Assembly: GCA_016109435.1 (NCBI GenBank)
Contig: JAEILR010000028.1
Location: forward strand, 62,001 to 126,000
DNA from: Methanomassiliicoccus sp.
GTDB lineage: Archaea > Thermoplasmatota > Thermoplasmata > Methanomassiliicoccales > Methanomassiliicoccaceae
Reading direction: 5' to 3'
DNA length: 64,000 bases
Numbering within the stretch: position 1 is the first letter of the stretch; each line of letters starts with the position of its first letter. The position numbers and the translations under genes are program-made. The notes beneath the pieces were generated by a model that worked only from the letters and a program-made list of their open reading frames with translations, did not search any database and was not told the DNA's origin. Positions 1 through 8,273 of the stretch are shown here, in pieces.

Positions 1-618
1 CCGGAGCTCGGTCTGGCTGTACATCATGAGGAGCATCTTGTTGCGTGCATGGAAATCGATGAGATCGGATATGCCTGAGCTGCTGTCCAGCTCTCGGAAG
101 GACCGGAGGGTGAAGGCCCGGGTGAGAAAGTGTTCCCCCAACTTTATGTTCCTCAGCCTGGCCTCGTCCTCCACGGGCAGGCCGTCCAGCCACCGGAGCA
201 CTTCCTGGCCGAACATCCCCGCCCCGCGGTTCAGCGGGGCCGCCCCCTGCTTGTCAGGATAGGTCCGGACGTCCACCGCCCCGCAGGACGGCGAGCGGCT
301 CTTCAGGATGTACCCGTCCACATCGCCCAGGCGGCCAAGGTACTGTTCGGCGAAGCTGGCCATCGCTTCGGTCACATCCCGCCCCGTGGACGGCTGGACA
401 AGTCGCCTGTCCTTATCCCGGAGGACGATCCGGATAGGGTCCCGGGGCACCCCCAGGCCGATCTCCACCTCGGGGCACACGGGGACGAGGTCAGCATGGT
501 CGCGGAGCTGGCGAACGAACTCCGAGCTTATCCTGTCGCCGTTATAGCGGCAGTGGTCGAACTCGATGCACCGGCTTATGCCCAGACGCGGCCGGGGAAA
601 GGGCGGGGGAGCTATCAT
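1..618 (-). CDS. DUF523/DUF1722 domain protein (YbgA-like), C-terminus beyond the window
   Basis: About 206 residues are visible and the frame is open at the window edge, so the protein is partial. The N-terminal part is DUF523, with early cysteines in SRCIEFDHCRYNG, VPVCPEVEIGLG and SRSPSCGAVDVRTYP. The last visible stretch, FHARNKMLLMMYSQ, looks like the start of a DUF1722 (YbgA) domain. The family has no firmly established biochemistry. The conserved cysteines suggest metal or cluster binding, which is inference. The ATG at 618-616 overlaps the TGA of the SOUL gene in an ATGA, so the two are translationally coupled. Confidence 0.85.
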   Translation of the reverse strand, partial: MIAPPPFPRPRLGISRCIEFDHCRYNGDRISSEFVRQLRDHADLVPVCPEVEIGLGVPRDPIRIVLRDKDRRLVQPSTGRDVTEAMASFAEQYLGRLGDVDGYILKSRSPSCGAVDVRTYPDKQGAAPLNRGAGMFGQEVLRWLDGLPVEDEARLRNIKLGEHFLTRAFTLRSFRELDSSSGISDLIDFHARNKMLLMMYSQTELR

Positions 619-1169
619 CTCTCCGCACCGCCGATGCTGTCCTCGACATCGACCTCCACCCCGACCTCGTTCCGGCGCATGAACCCGGGGGTGAGGGGCA
701 TGTTGTATCGCATCAGGAACGGCGCCCCCTTCGTCCTGATGGCCTGCCCCCTCAGTACTGTCAGCAGCTCATCCTCTTTCTCCACAACCTCGCGATAGTA
801 GGCTCTGCCACTGAACCTGAGGGCAGCGACATGTCGGGAGGGGATGGATATCAGCTCTATCCTGCTGTCCAGCGGCCGGGGGACGGTCTTCATATCGGAT
901 CCCTGAGGCAGAACGAACGAGAAGGTTCTCTCATCGGTGATCACTGGAGCGGTCATCTCGATCCTTGCCCCCGGCCGGCGGGACACCACCGGGGCGGTCA
1001 TGGGAACCTTCTCCCTCGCCTCGTTGTTCCCGGAGATGTAATCGAACAGTATGGAGAAGCCCCTGTCATCATCCCCGCCCTTCACCGTGGCCATCACCAT
1101 CGGGGGGTAGTTGCGTATCTCTACCTTACCTAGGACCCGCACCACTTGGTATCCGATCGTTTCGGTCAT
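615..1169 (-). CDS. SOUL family heme-binding protein
   Basis: This 184-residue protein matches the SOUL/HEBP family. It opens with YQVVRVLGKVEIRNYPPMV, followed by KVPMTAPVV and a second EMTAPVI block, and ends in a segment with YNMPLTPGFMRRNEVGVEV. SOUL proteins bind tetrapyrroles, usually heme, in the cytosol; archaeal members have no proven role. The length is typical for the family. It is the upstream gene of an ATGA-coupled pair with the DUF523/DUF1722 gene. MsrA lies just upstream on the same strand, so a redox or oxidative-stress theme is plausible but not shown. Confidence 0.85.
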   Translation of the reverse strand: MTETIGYQVVRVLGKVEIRNYPPMVMATVKGGDDDRGFSILFDYISGNNEAREKVPMTAPVVSRRPGARIEMTAPVITDERTFSFVLPQGSDMKTVPRPLDSRIELISIPSRHVAALRFSGRAYYREVVEKEDELLTVLRGQAIRTKGAPFLMRYNMPLTPGFMRRNEVGVEVDVEDSIGGAER

Positions 1170-1225
1170 CGGTCATCGATGCGAAGGCGGGATATTAATC
1201 GGAGTCGGTGGGAGGTAAGCGCCGC

Positions 1226-1702
1226 TCAGATGTGGCAGGACGCCCGCCCGTGCTTCTCCAGGTACTTCTGGTGGTATTCCTCCGCCGGCCAGAATGTGAC
1301 CGCTGGCACGATCTCGGTGACGATCGGCCGCTTGAACCGCCCGGACCGTTCCACAGCGGCTTTCGAGGCTTCCGCCGCTGCCTGCTGCTCCGGGGAATGA
1401 AAGAATATCGAAGACCGGTACTGGTCGCCGACGTCCGGTCCCTGCCGGTTGAGCGTGGTCGGATCATGAATGCTCCAGAACACATCCAGGAGCTGGTCGA
1501 ACGACACGACGTCGGCATCGAAGGTCACTTCCACCGCCTCCGCGTGGCCGGTGCGGTGACCGCATACCTCGCGATAGGTCGGTCTGTCGCTCTTCCCGCC
1601 CGTATAGCCGACCAGGGTGGACCTCACTCCGTTCACCTTGTCGAACTCCGCCTGTACGCCCCAGAAACATCCTGCAGCAAAGGTAGCTTTCTGTTCCGCC
1701 AT
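1226..1702 (-). CDS. msrA: Peptide-methionine (S)-S-oxide reductase MsrA
   Basis: MsrA reduces methionine-S-sulfoxide in proteins back to methionine. The catalytic motif GCFWGVQ is near the N-terminus, with the nucleophile at Cys12. The later motifs [12 protein letters not shown] and [13 protein letters not shown] are all present. A C-terminal cysteine at residue 156 (GRASCHI) is a candidate resolving cysteine. The 158-residue length is typical of the single-domain enzyme, and no MsrB domain is fused. It is transcribed away from the tRNA that follows at 1826. Confidence 0.96.
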   Translation of the reverse strand: MAEQKATFAAGCFWGVQAEFDKVNGVRSTLVGYTGGKSDRPTYREVCGHRTGHAEAVEVTFDADVVSFDQLLDVFWSIHDPTTLNRQGPDVGDQYRSSIFFHSPEQQAAAEASKAAVERSGRFKRPIVTEIVPAVTFWPAEEYHQKYLEKHGRASCHI

Positions 1703-1782
1703 GCTAGAACCCGTGCTTACTAGGCGTGGCTGGTATATAGGTATGAGGATAGAACGTCCGGGCTGGAGGCGACCTTCCAGCT

Positions 1783-1797
1783 TAAAAAAGTATATAT
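1783..1797 (+). promoter_or_regulatory. TATA-box promoter of the CAU tRNA
   Basis: An A-run followed by TATATAT (1791-1797) lies about 30 nt upstream of the tRNA 5' end at 1826, the usual archaeal TBP/TFB spacing. Confidence 0.7.
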
Positions 1798-1825
1798 CGG
1801 GATGGCCGTTTAACCTCGTTCGTAA

Positions 1826-1927
1826 GGGCCCGTAGCTTAGTCCGGTGGAGCGTCAGGCTCATAGGTGTTCCCCTGTGGGACCTGGGATACCCGATGGTCG
1901 TCGGTTCAAATCCGACCGGGCCCACCA
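1826..1927 (+). tRNA. tRNA with CAU anticodon (elongator Met, or Ile2), containing a 25-nt intron
   Basis: Acceptor strands are GGGCCCG (1826-1832) and CGGGCCC (1917-1923), with discriminator A1924 and an encoded CCA (1925-1927). The T arm is GTCGG-TTCAAAT-CCGAC. The spliced anticodon loop reads CTCATAA. The intron at 1864-1888 lies at the canonical 37/38 site: exon CTCA pairs with intron TGGG as a 4-bp helix, flanked by 3-nt bulges TAG and ATA, the bulge-helix-bulge recognised by archaeal splicing endonuclease. The anticodon stem TCAGG/CCCGA has one A-C mismatch (29:41). It does not look like an initiator, since it starts with G1-C72. Elongator Met and Ile2 cannot be separated from sequence alone. 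Confidence 0.9.
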
Positions 1928-2008
1928 TATTTTCTTGTGGAGTATGGCATCCGTTTCGATGTCTTAGGATGGGGTCCGTCGCAGGCCATTATAAGGAGGG
2001 TGCCTGTC

Positions 2009-2128
2009 ATGAGTACCCCCGACCAGGATATCTCTTTCGGGAACCCTCCTGCGCACAATACGGGAGCCGGGGAGACCGCCGTCCCTTCATTGCCCGAGCG
2101 TTGGGGGCGGGCCTTCTGGAAAGATTAA
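2009..2128 (+). CDS. Possible 39-residue small protein
   Basis: An ATG at 2009 is preceded by GGAGGG (1995-2000) at 8-nt spacing and opens a 39-codon frame ending in TAA at 2126-2128. The peptide starts MSTPDQDISFG and ends ERWGRAFWKD, with no membrane segment. A short A/T-rich tract with T5 follows at about 2127-2145. I recognise no family. The rest of 1928-2217 shows only A/T-rich promoter-like sequence before the fasciclin gene. Confidence 0.4.
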   Translation: MSTPDQDISFGNPPAHNTGAGETAVPSLPERWGRAFWKD

Positions 2129-2223
2129 AAAGGGCTGTTTTTACAATTCTCCATATTAAGAAACAATTTAATATTGGACGGTCAGACGTTAGCATTACCT
2201 AAATCGATAATGAGGGTGTGAAA

Positions 2224-3195
2224 ATGAAGAAAAAGGCGGCAGTTGTGATCGCCAGTTTCGTGCTGTTGTTGGCCCTCTTATCAGGGTACGTCAGCACTGA
2301 GGCCCAGGCGACCGAGAAGAACATCATGCAGATCGCACAGGAGGACGGCAACTTTACCAGCCTGGTCGCGGCTGTGGACGCTGCCGGGCTGGATGACGAG
2401 CTGAGTGGTCCTGGACCGTTCACGGTGTTCGCACCGACGGACGCGGCGTTCGCCAAGCTGGACCCCAACCTTGTCAATGCCCTGCTCACGGAGGACACCG
2501 CTACACTGGAGCAGATCCTGCTCTATCATGTGGTGTCCGGCGAGACCCTTTCCACCGACCTGAGCGATGGTATGGTCGTAGAGACCTTACAGGGATCGAC
2601 AGTGAACGTGACCATCAACGGTACCGGGGTATTCATCAACGATGCTATGGTGGTCGTCGCGGACATACAGGCGAGCAATGGCGTGATCCACGTCATCGAC
2701 ACCGTCCTGATCCCGCCGGCAGCGCCGGTCCCTCCGGAGGAGCCTTGCGTTCCTGAGGTGCCGACAGCTCCCGGGGCGGACAACAAGACCATTGTGGACA
2801 TCGCTGTAGCCGATGGTAACTTCACTTGCCTGGTGGCCTCCCTGGAGGCTGCTGGACTAGTTGATGAGCTGAGCGGACCGGGGCCGTTCACGGTGTTCGC
2901 ACCGACGGACGCGGCGTTCGCTAAGCTGGACCCCTGCGTGGTCAACATGCTACTGACTGAAGACACCACGACCCTGGAGCAGATCCTTCTCTACCACGTG
3001 GTGTCCGGAGAGGTTCTGTCGACCGACCTCCAGGACTGTCAGAAAGTAGTGACCCTGCAGGGAGGTGAGGTTACTATCAGGATCTGTGATGGCAACGTCT
3101 TCATCAACGATGCTATGGTGGTCGTCGCGGACATACAGGCGAGCAATGGCGTGATCCACGTCATCGACACCGTCCTGATGCCGCCGGTGGCATAG
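2224..3195 (+). CDS. Secreted protein with two fasciclin (FAS1) domains
   Basis: An N-terminal signal peptide (KKKAAVVIASFVLLLALLSG) is followed by two FAS1 domains at roughly residues 33-165 and 185-320, joined by a Pro-rich linker. Each domain has the FAS1 H1 motif FTVFAPTDAAFAKL, the central YHVVSGE and the C-terminal NGVIHVIDTVL. FAS1 domains mediate adhesion at the cell surface. The second domain has gained several cysteines (FTCLVA, DPCVV, DCQKV, RICDG) that could form disulfides. ATG 2224 is preferred over GTG 2218 because GAGGGT at 2212-2217 then sits 6 nt upstream. The two halves share an 80-nt identical DNA block. Confidence 0.93.
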   Translation: MKKKAAVVIASFVLLLALLSGYVSTEAQATEKNIMQIAQEDGNFTSLVAAVDAAGLDDELSGPGPFTVFAPTDAAFAKLDPNLVNALLTEDTATLEQILLYHVVSGETLSTDLSDGMVVETLQGSTVNVTINGTGVFINDAMVVVADIQASNGVIHVIDTVLIPPAAPVPPEEPCVPEVPTAPGADNKTIVDIAVADGNFTCLVASLEAAGLVDELSGPGPFTVFAPTDAAFAKLDPCVVNMLLTEDTTTLEQILLYHVVSGEVLSTDLQDCQKVVTLQGGEVTIRICDGNVFINDAMVVVADIQASNGVIHVIDTVLMPPVA

Positions 3196-3207
3196 GGAGT
3201 ATCAAAC

Positions 3208-3246
3208 GGAAGACCTGGTCCAGGCCTTCCTTTTTCCTTCTTTTTC
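3208..3246 (+). terminator. Terminator of the fasciclin gene
   Basis: An inverted repeat GGAAGACC/GGCCTTCC (3208-3215 and 3223-3230, one mismatch) is followed at once by T5 and a second T5 tract, 12 nt after the stop codon. Confidence 0.7.
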
Positions 3247-3372
3247 AAATTTTAAGAGCAGACCAGCGGACGTCCAGGAGGGACCTTATCGACAGTCTGG
3301 ACGGGGACAGAAACGGTCGCTTGTCGTTGGTGTTGAGGGCCGGACGTGGAGCGAGCATCAAAGTTCGGTGCG

Positions 3373-3663
3373 TCACTGCCAGGATTGGATCAGATCGTCC
3401 AGTGCCTGGAGCTTCCTGGCCACCACATGACCTCTCTCGGTCAGGGAGAGGATGTAACGCTTTCGCGGCTTGGTTTCCGTCCTTATCTCCACCAGTCCCT
3501 TACCCTCCAGTTCGCCCACGATCAGCATCATCCGCCCATAGTTGGGCATGACTGCCCTCAGCTCGCTGGCGAGCACCTCCTCTCCACTCCTGCATTCGAG
3601 ATATCGAAGTATGGAGAAGACGTGATCGATGTCCAGGACGTTCGTTGCTTCCTCGTCCTTCAT
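3373..3663 (-). CDS. Small winged-helix transcriptional regulator
   Basis: This 96-residue protein has the winged-helix layout. A helix-rich N-terminus (VFSILRYLECRSGEEVLAS) is followed by a recognition region (NYGRMMLIVGELEGKGLVEI), a basic wing (TETKPRKRYILSLTERG) and a final helix. It resembles the archaeal PadR/MarR-like DUF4364-type small regulators, but the exact family is uncertain. An in-frame second ATG is absent near the start, so the start is fairly safe. It is a lone gene facing the fasciclin gene, and its target is unknown. Confidence 0.8.
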   Translation of the reverse strand: MKDEEATNVLDIDHVFSILRYLECRSGEEVLASELRAVMPNYGRMMLIVGELEGKGLVEIRTETKPRKRYILSLTERGHVVARKLQALDDLIQSWQ

Positions 3664-3895
3664 CTCAACCTCCTGTATGACCTTGCGGCTCTTAATGGTT
3701 GCCTGGTTACTGGAACCTGGACATTAAGACCGAGGTTAAAATATACCCTATCACATTCAAGCGCCGGATATCAATAACGGTAAACGAAAAATAATCCCGG
3801 TAGTTGATCGGTCGGCAGGCGCTTGTCAAACCCGCGCTGGTGGCATCGATCCACTTTCGGGATACGGAATTACCGCACTCGCAGGGAGGGATGGG

Positions 3896-5317
3896 ATGGG
3901 ATGGGCGTTCAGCAGCGGTAAGGTCACCCGACGGCAGCGGTCGGTGGCCATCTTGTTCGTGATGGTAATAGGGTTGGTGAGCCTGATGGCCGACGTGGCC
4001 ATCGAGGGTACCAAGAGCGTCACCGGCTCATATCTGATCCTTCTTGGAGCGAGCGCCGGCATCGTCACTTTCGTCGCCGGCCTCAGCGAACTGGTAGGAT
4101 ACAGCCTCAGGATCTTTTTCGGGCGGATCGCCGATGAGACCGGGCGGTACTGGGCCTTCGTGTTCATAGGATACGGCATCAATGTCATCGCCGTTCCCGC
4201 CCTGGCCCTTGCCGGCAGCTGGGAGGCTGCGGTCGCCTTGCTCATGCTGGAACGGGTCGGCCGTGCGGTCCGCGGCCCTGCCCGGGACGCCATGTTGTCC
4301 CACGCCGGCAAGACCGTGGGCAGGGGGTGGAGCTACGGGGTCCAGGAGGCGCTGTCCTCGGTCGGTGGAATGATCGGGCCGATGGTCATCGTTGCCGTCC
4401 TGGTGCTGGGCGGCGACTACCGCGTCGGCTTTGAGGTGCTGATCATCCCCGCCCTGCTGGCGATGGTCCTGCTGGTCTATGCCCGGAGGATCGACCCCCA
4501 GCCGGGGGACATCAAGAGCCACTGCCCGGTCAAGGAGAAGCGGAAGAAGTTCCCCACGCCATACTGGTTCTTCCTCCTGGCCGGGGCGCTCATCGCCGCC
4601 GGCTACGCCGATTTTCCCTTGGTGGCCTATCACATCGGGACCTACGCGGGGGTCTCGCCCGGATGGATCCCCATCATGTACGCTCTGGCCATGGCCGCTA
4701 ATGCGCTTTCGGCGCTCGCGTTCGGACGGCTTTACGACCGGGTGGGCATCCTGCCCCTGGTGGTGATGGCCGGGGTCATCCCCTTCTTCGTGCCCTTGGT
4801 ATTCTCGGACAGCATGGCCTCGGTGGCCTCGGGGATGATGCTGTACGGCATAGGCTTCGGGGCCCAGGAGTCGGTCATGCGGGCGGTGGTGGCGGACATG
4901 TCCCCCCACTGCAGGAAGGGGATGGGCTTCGGCTGCTACAACGCGGCCTTCGGGGTGGCCTGGTTCATGGGCAGCATGGCCATGGCAGCGCTCTATGACG
5001 TTTCGCTCGTGGCGATGATGGCGCTGTCGATGGCCCTGCAGTTCGCGGCCATCCCCCTGTTCATCGTGGTCATGAGGGGGCAGCTGCGGACGGCTTACCG
5101 GATGGAACATCACATCCCAGAGGATGCGGTCCCGCAGCCGACCCCCTCTCCCGCCCCGGCGGCGGCCGACCTGGTATTCGTTCTCGACGTCAGGCCGGAG
5201 GCGCTAGGGGAGGCCGCTCCACCGGCCGAGGTGGCCGCGGCGCTCGATCACCGACCCCCAGCGGCAGAAACGCCCCTCGCCGCGGAGGGGGAGGAGGCGA
5301 TACCTCCGGCCAAGTAA
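3896..5317 (+). CDS. MFS transporter
   Basis: This 473-residue protein has about 11-12 hydrophobic segments of the major facilitator fold. The loop between TM2 and TM3 carries FGRIADETGRYWAF, the G-x-(L/I)-A-D-x-x-G-R-(R/K) type motif A, and a second copy AFGRLYDRVGILPLVV lies in the C-terminal half. The last 65 residues are a Pro/Ala/Glu-rich soluble tail with no recognisable domain. The substrate cannot be inferred. GGGAGGGATGGG precedes the chosen ATG. The DUF169 gene begins 1 nt after the stop, suggesting co-transcription. Confidence 0.9.
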   Translation: MGWAFSSGKVTRRQRSVAILFVMVIGLVSLMADVAIEGTKSVTGSYLILLGASAGIVTFVAGLSELVGYSLRIFFGRIADETGRYWAFVFIGYGINVIAVPALALAGSWEAAVALLMLERVGRAVRGPARDAMLSHAGKTVGRGWSYGVQEALSSVGGMIGPMVIVAVLVLGGDYRVGFEVLIIPALLAMVLLVYARRIDPQPGDIKSHCPVKEKRKKFPTPYWFFLLAGALIAAGYADFPLVAYHIGTYAGVSPGWIPIMYALAMAANALSALAFGRLYDRVGILPLVVMAGVIPFFVPLVFSDSMASVASGMMLYGIGFGAQESVMRAVVADMSPHCRKGMGFGCYNAAFGVAWFMGSMAMAALYDVSLVAMMALSMALQFAAIPLFIVVMRGQLRTAYRMEHHIPEDAVPQPTPSPAPAAADLVFVLDVRPEALGEAAPPAEVAAALDHRPPAAETPLAAEGEEAIPPAK

Positions 5318-5318
5318 T

Positions 5319-6062
5319 ATGTTCCGTGACGACGATACGTTAACGGGTCCAAACATGACCGTCTGTGCTGAAAGGTCAAAAACGTTGGTCGAAGCATTGG
5401 GACTGAAACATGAGCCTGTGGCCATAACTCTGATCAAGAAGGGCGGGACCGCTCCGGCAGGATACCTGGTACCGGACAAACCTATCCGCCACTGTCAGGC
5501 CATCATGCGGGCCAGGAAGGGGGAGTCCCTGTTCGTGCAGGCGGACAAGCAGGCCTGCCCGGTCGGAGCGTCGTCCCTCGGCCTGACGTCCGTTCCGGAG
5601 AAGGTGAGATCGGGAGAGTTCCACTACAGCATGGGCATGTACGGAAGCCAGGAAGCTGCCAGGGAAACCATGGGGAGAAGGCCGGCGCTGGAGGCGGGGA
5701 GCATGGAGGCCACTGCCGTGGCGCCGCTGAGCAAGGCGAAGCTGGAGCCGGACGTGGTAGTGGTCACCGGCACCCCGGAGCAGATGTTCTGGCTCCTCCC
5801 CGCGGCGTCCACCTTCTCCGTCGGAGGCCGGGTGACCATCGAGATGGCGGCAGTGCAGGCGGCCTGCGCCGATTCCACGGTCATCCCGTACCTCACCGGC
5901 AAGGTGAACATCTCCCTGGGGTGCTTCGGATGCCGCAAGACCACCGATATCGGCCCCGATGAGATGCTGGTAGGCATCCCCGGATCAAAATTGGGGGAGG
6001 TCGTATCGGCGGTGGAGAAGATGAGGGAGGGGCCGATCCCCAAGTCCAGGACCAAGGGTTGA
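5319..6062 (+). CDS. DUF169 family protein
   Basis: The 247-residue product matches the DUF169 (ArCR) family of methanogens and other anaerobes. It has an N-terminal LGLKHEPVAITLIKKG, the cysteine motif RHCQAIMRARKGE, KQACPVGASSLGL and a C-terminal GCFGCRKTTDIGPDEMLVGIP. Cysteines recur across the protein (HCQ, ACPVG, AACAD, GCFGC), compatible with metal or Fe-S binding, which is inference. The start is uncertain: ATG 5319 abuts the MFS stop, but ATG 5355 (MTVCAERSK) is equally plausible. No function is established for the family. Confidence 0.85.
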   Translation: MFRDDDTLTGPNMTVCAERSKTLVEALGLKHEPVAITLIKKGGTAPAGYLVPDKPIRHCQAIMRARKGESLFVQADKQACPVGASSLGLTSVPEKVRSGEFHYSMGMYGSQEAARETMGRRPALEAGSMEATAVAPLSKAKLEPDVVVVTGTPEQMFWLLPAASTFSVGGRVTIEMAAVQAACADSTVIPYLTGKVNISLGCFGCRKTTDIGPDEMLVGIPGSKLGEVVSAVEKMREGPIPKSRTKG

Positions 6063-6183
6063 GCGGGAGGGCCGCCTGCCTGCCCGGGCCATGCTGCCCT
6101 GACGCCCTTCCTTCGGAGCGGGCGAAGGCCTCCCTGGTGGAGAACGACCGGACGGGGCCGTCTTTCGGTCCAGCGGAGGCAGC

Positions 6184-7281
6184 GTGCATCTAGACCGGGA
6201 CCAGGAGAGGGCCCTGGGAGGAGAGAACGGTGAGGCCGTACGTTGGGCCACGCAGGAGGTCGTTCGGGCAGGAGAGAGGGCCGGCGCATCGAGGCTCGTC
6301 CCCGTCCGCTCCGTGCACATCCCCGACTGGTACAGGCACCGGGGCTCTAAGGAATGGGAGCATCTGCGGTCGAAGATCGGTGAAATGGACGTACCGGTCA
6401 CCGCCAATCCGGGGGGCTTGGACGACGAGATGTCCCTTAATTGCAGATCGATCTTGGAGCGCCTCCGCCCCCGGGGCGCGCATGCCTGCAGCTGCGCGCC
6501 TCACCTGTCGGGGAACCATCCTGATGGTGGCCAGGTGGTAGCGTGGGGCGGCCGGGCGGCGTCTTCATTTGTGAACTCCATCCTCGGGGCGAGGAGCGAA
6601 GTGGAGGACTTCAGGACCTCGATGGCCTCGGCCATCACCGGCCTTACTGCTGAGAGGGGGCTCCTTCTGGAGGAGAACCGGCGTCCCACCATGGCGGTGG
6701 TGGTGCCATCTAACGTCGGCAGAGACTTCGCCCTGTTGGGGAGCGCCCTCTCCGTCCTGGTCCGGGACGAGGTCCCTCTCATCTGCGGTCCCCGACCGGA
6801 CTACGACGAGGCCAAACGCTTCGCCTTCGCCATCAACGGCGAGGGACGGGTCCCCCTGTTCCACCTCCATGGCCCGATGCCACCCCGGGGGCTCGAGGTG
6901 GCGGAGCTGGACGCCTCTGGGTGGAGGGCATGCCTCGATGAGGACCTTGAACCGGACCTCCTGATGCTGGGATGTCCCCACCTGTCCGAACAGGACATCA
7001 ACCGGTGGGGCAGGTACCTGTCCGGCCGCAGGCCCGGCCGGGCGGAGGCCTGGTTCCTCTCCTCCCGCCTGTGCGTGGACAAATGCCCTCACACCGGAGC
7101 CGTGCTGGCCTCCAGGGGGAGGATCCTGACGGACCGCTGCCCCCTCACGATGATCGACGAGATCGACGGCCGCACGGTGGGGTGCGACAGCCCCGCCCTC
7201 GCCTCCTGCCTCTCCTCGGCCGGCGTTCATGCCCGGCCGCTATCATGCTCAGCGATGGCCGGCCACCTGGCCAGGGATTGA
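6184..7281 (+). CDS. Aconitase X (AcnX)-like dehydratase, large-subunit type
   Basis: The opening MHLDRDQERALGGENGEA and the block CSCAPHLSGNHPDGG, VVAWGGRAASSFVNSILGAR and TAERGLLLEENRRP match the AcnX catalytic domain (formerly DUF521). In archaea AcnX pairs with a small DUF126 subunit as phosphomevalonate dehydratase of the modified mevalonate pathway; other homologs act on hydroxyproline derivatives. The cysteines expected for the cluster are present at CSCAP and RCPL. At 365 residues it is slightly short, and no DUF126 partner is in the window. The start is a GTG with GGAGG (6174-6178) upstream, and it matches the family N-terminus. Confidence 0.8.
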   Translation: MHLDRDQERALGGENGEAVRWATQEVVRAGERAGASRLVPVRSVHIPDWYRHRGSKEWEHLRSKIGEMDVPVTANPGGLDDEMSLNCRSILERLRPRGAHACSCAPHLSGNHPDGGQVVAWGGRAASSFVNSILGARSEVEDFRTSMASAITGLTAERGLLLEENRRPTMAVVVPSNVGRDFALLGSALSVLVRDEVPLICGPRPDYDEAKRFAFAINGEGRVPLFHLHGPMPPRGLEVAELDASGWRACLDEDLEPDLLMLGCPHLSEQDINRWGRYLSGRRPGRAEAWFLSSRLCVDKCPHTGAVLASRGRILTDRCPLTMIDEIDGRTVGCDSPALASCLSSAGVHARPLSCSAMAGHLARD

Positions 7282-7536
7282 TGGGGGCCTGTTGCCGACC
7301 GGAAGGGCTGATCTCCTAGCGCATGATCGCCGACCGGCCGTTCCCATGACAAAGGATTATGTCCGTCGCATCCCATCTTGGCATGGGCATCGTTCTGGTC
7401 CACCGACCCGTCGTCCGGGACGCCGTATGGCGTCAAGCGGCAACGGCTAACGGTAGGCCACCGGCCTCGTCAGAGTATGCTCACCCCTGCGGACGTTCGG
7501 AATCGGACGAACGGGGGCATAGTGGGAGGGAACGAT

Positions 7537-8190
7537 ATGCGCGAGGACAACGAACAGCAGAAGCGGTGGGACAAGGCCTACGGAGGAAGTGAGGATTTCT
7601 TCGGAAAGCTGCCCAGCGAGCTCGCGGTGAACGCGCTGGGGGCTCTCAGGAAGAACAACGCGAAGAGGATGCTGGAACTGGGATGCGGACAGGGCAGGGA
7701 TACCTGGTTCTTCGCCCACAACGGTCTCGAGGTCGTCGCCCTCGATTACTCGGAATCGGGCATATGCCAGATGAGAAAAAAAGCCCAGGACCTGGGGGCC
7801 AAGGTCACCGTGCGGGTGCATGATGCCCGGCAGCCGCTGCCGTTCCCGGATGACTACTTCGACGCCATCTATTCACACATGTTCTTCACCATGGAGTTCT
7901 CCGAGGACGAGGTGGCCGCGATCCTGTGCGATTGCCTGAGAGTGCTCCGCCCGGGAGGCTTGAACATCTACTCCGTGAGGAACGACCATGATGCCCAGTA
8001 CGGCAAGTTCGAACCGAGGGGGAAGGACATGTGGGAGAACCCCCTGGGGTTCGTGGTGCACTTCTTCACCGAGGAGAAGGTGCGTCGGCTGGCCGGAGGA
8101 TACGAACTGGTGTCGATAAGGGAGTTCGAGGACCCTTCCCCGCCCATGCCCAAGAAGCTGTACGAGGTCGTCCTCCGCAAGCCGGAGTAG
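7537..8190 (+). CDS. Class I SAM-dependent methyltransferase
   Basis: The 217-residue product has the Rossmann motif I RMLELGCGQGRDTWFFA, an acidic end of strand 2 (VVALDYSESG), motif II HDARQPLPFPDDYFDAI and a VLRPGGLNIYSVRN post-motif, all typical of Methyltransf_11/25. The substrate is unknown. The frame is open further upstream, but the upstream stretch has no coding look, and GGGAGGG at 7524-7530 sits 6 nt before ATG 7537. The 255 bases before it (7282-7536) show nothing I can name. Confidence 0.9.
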   Translation: MREDNEQQKRWDKAYGGSEDFFGKLPSELAVNALGALRKNNAKRMLELGCGQGRDTWFFAHNGLEVVALDYSESGICQMRKKAQDLGAKVTVRVHDARQPLPFPDDYFDAIYSHMFFTMEFSEDEVAAILCDCLRVLRPGGLNIYSVRNDHDAQYGKFEPRGKDMWENPLGFVVHFFTEEKVRRLAGGYELVSIREFEDPSPPMPKKLYEVVLRKPE

Positions 8191-8273
8191 GCCGCGGAGC
8201 CCGGACGCCTCGCTACCGCGGATGATAACGGTACCGCTACCGATATTACCGGAACAGACTTCCATCCGACCAT

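Noticed and set aside
1826-1927. Reading the tRNA as a long-variable-arm (Leu/Ser) tRNA without intron
   Set aside because: Bulge-helix-bulge at the 37/38 site and the regular TGGTC variable loop after splicing explain the extra bases better.
4028-5113. Minus-strand open frame opposite the MFS gene
   Set aside because: Product is His/Arg/Asp/Gly-rich without motifs, while the plus strand encodes a clear transporter.
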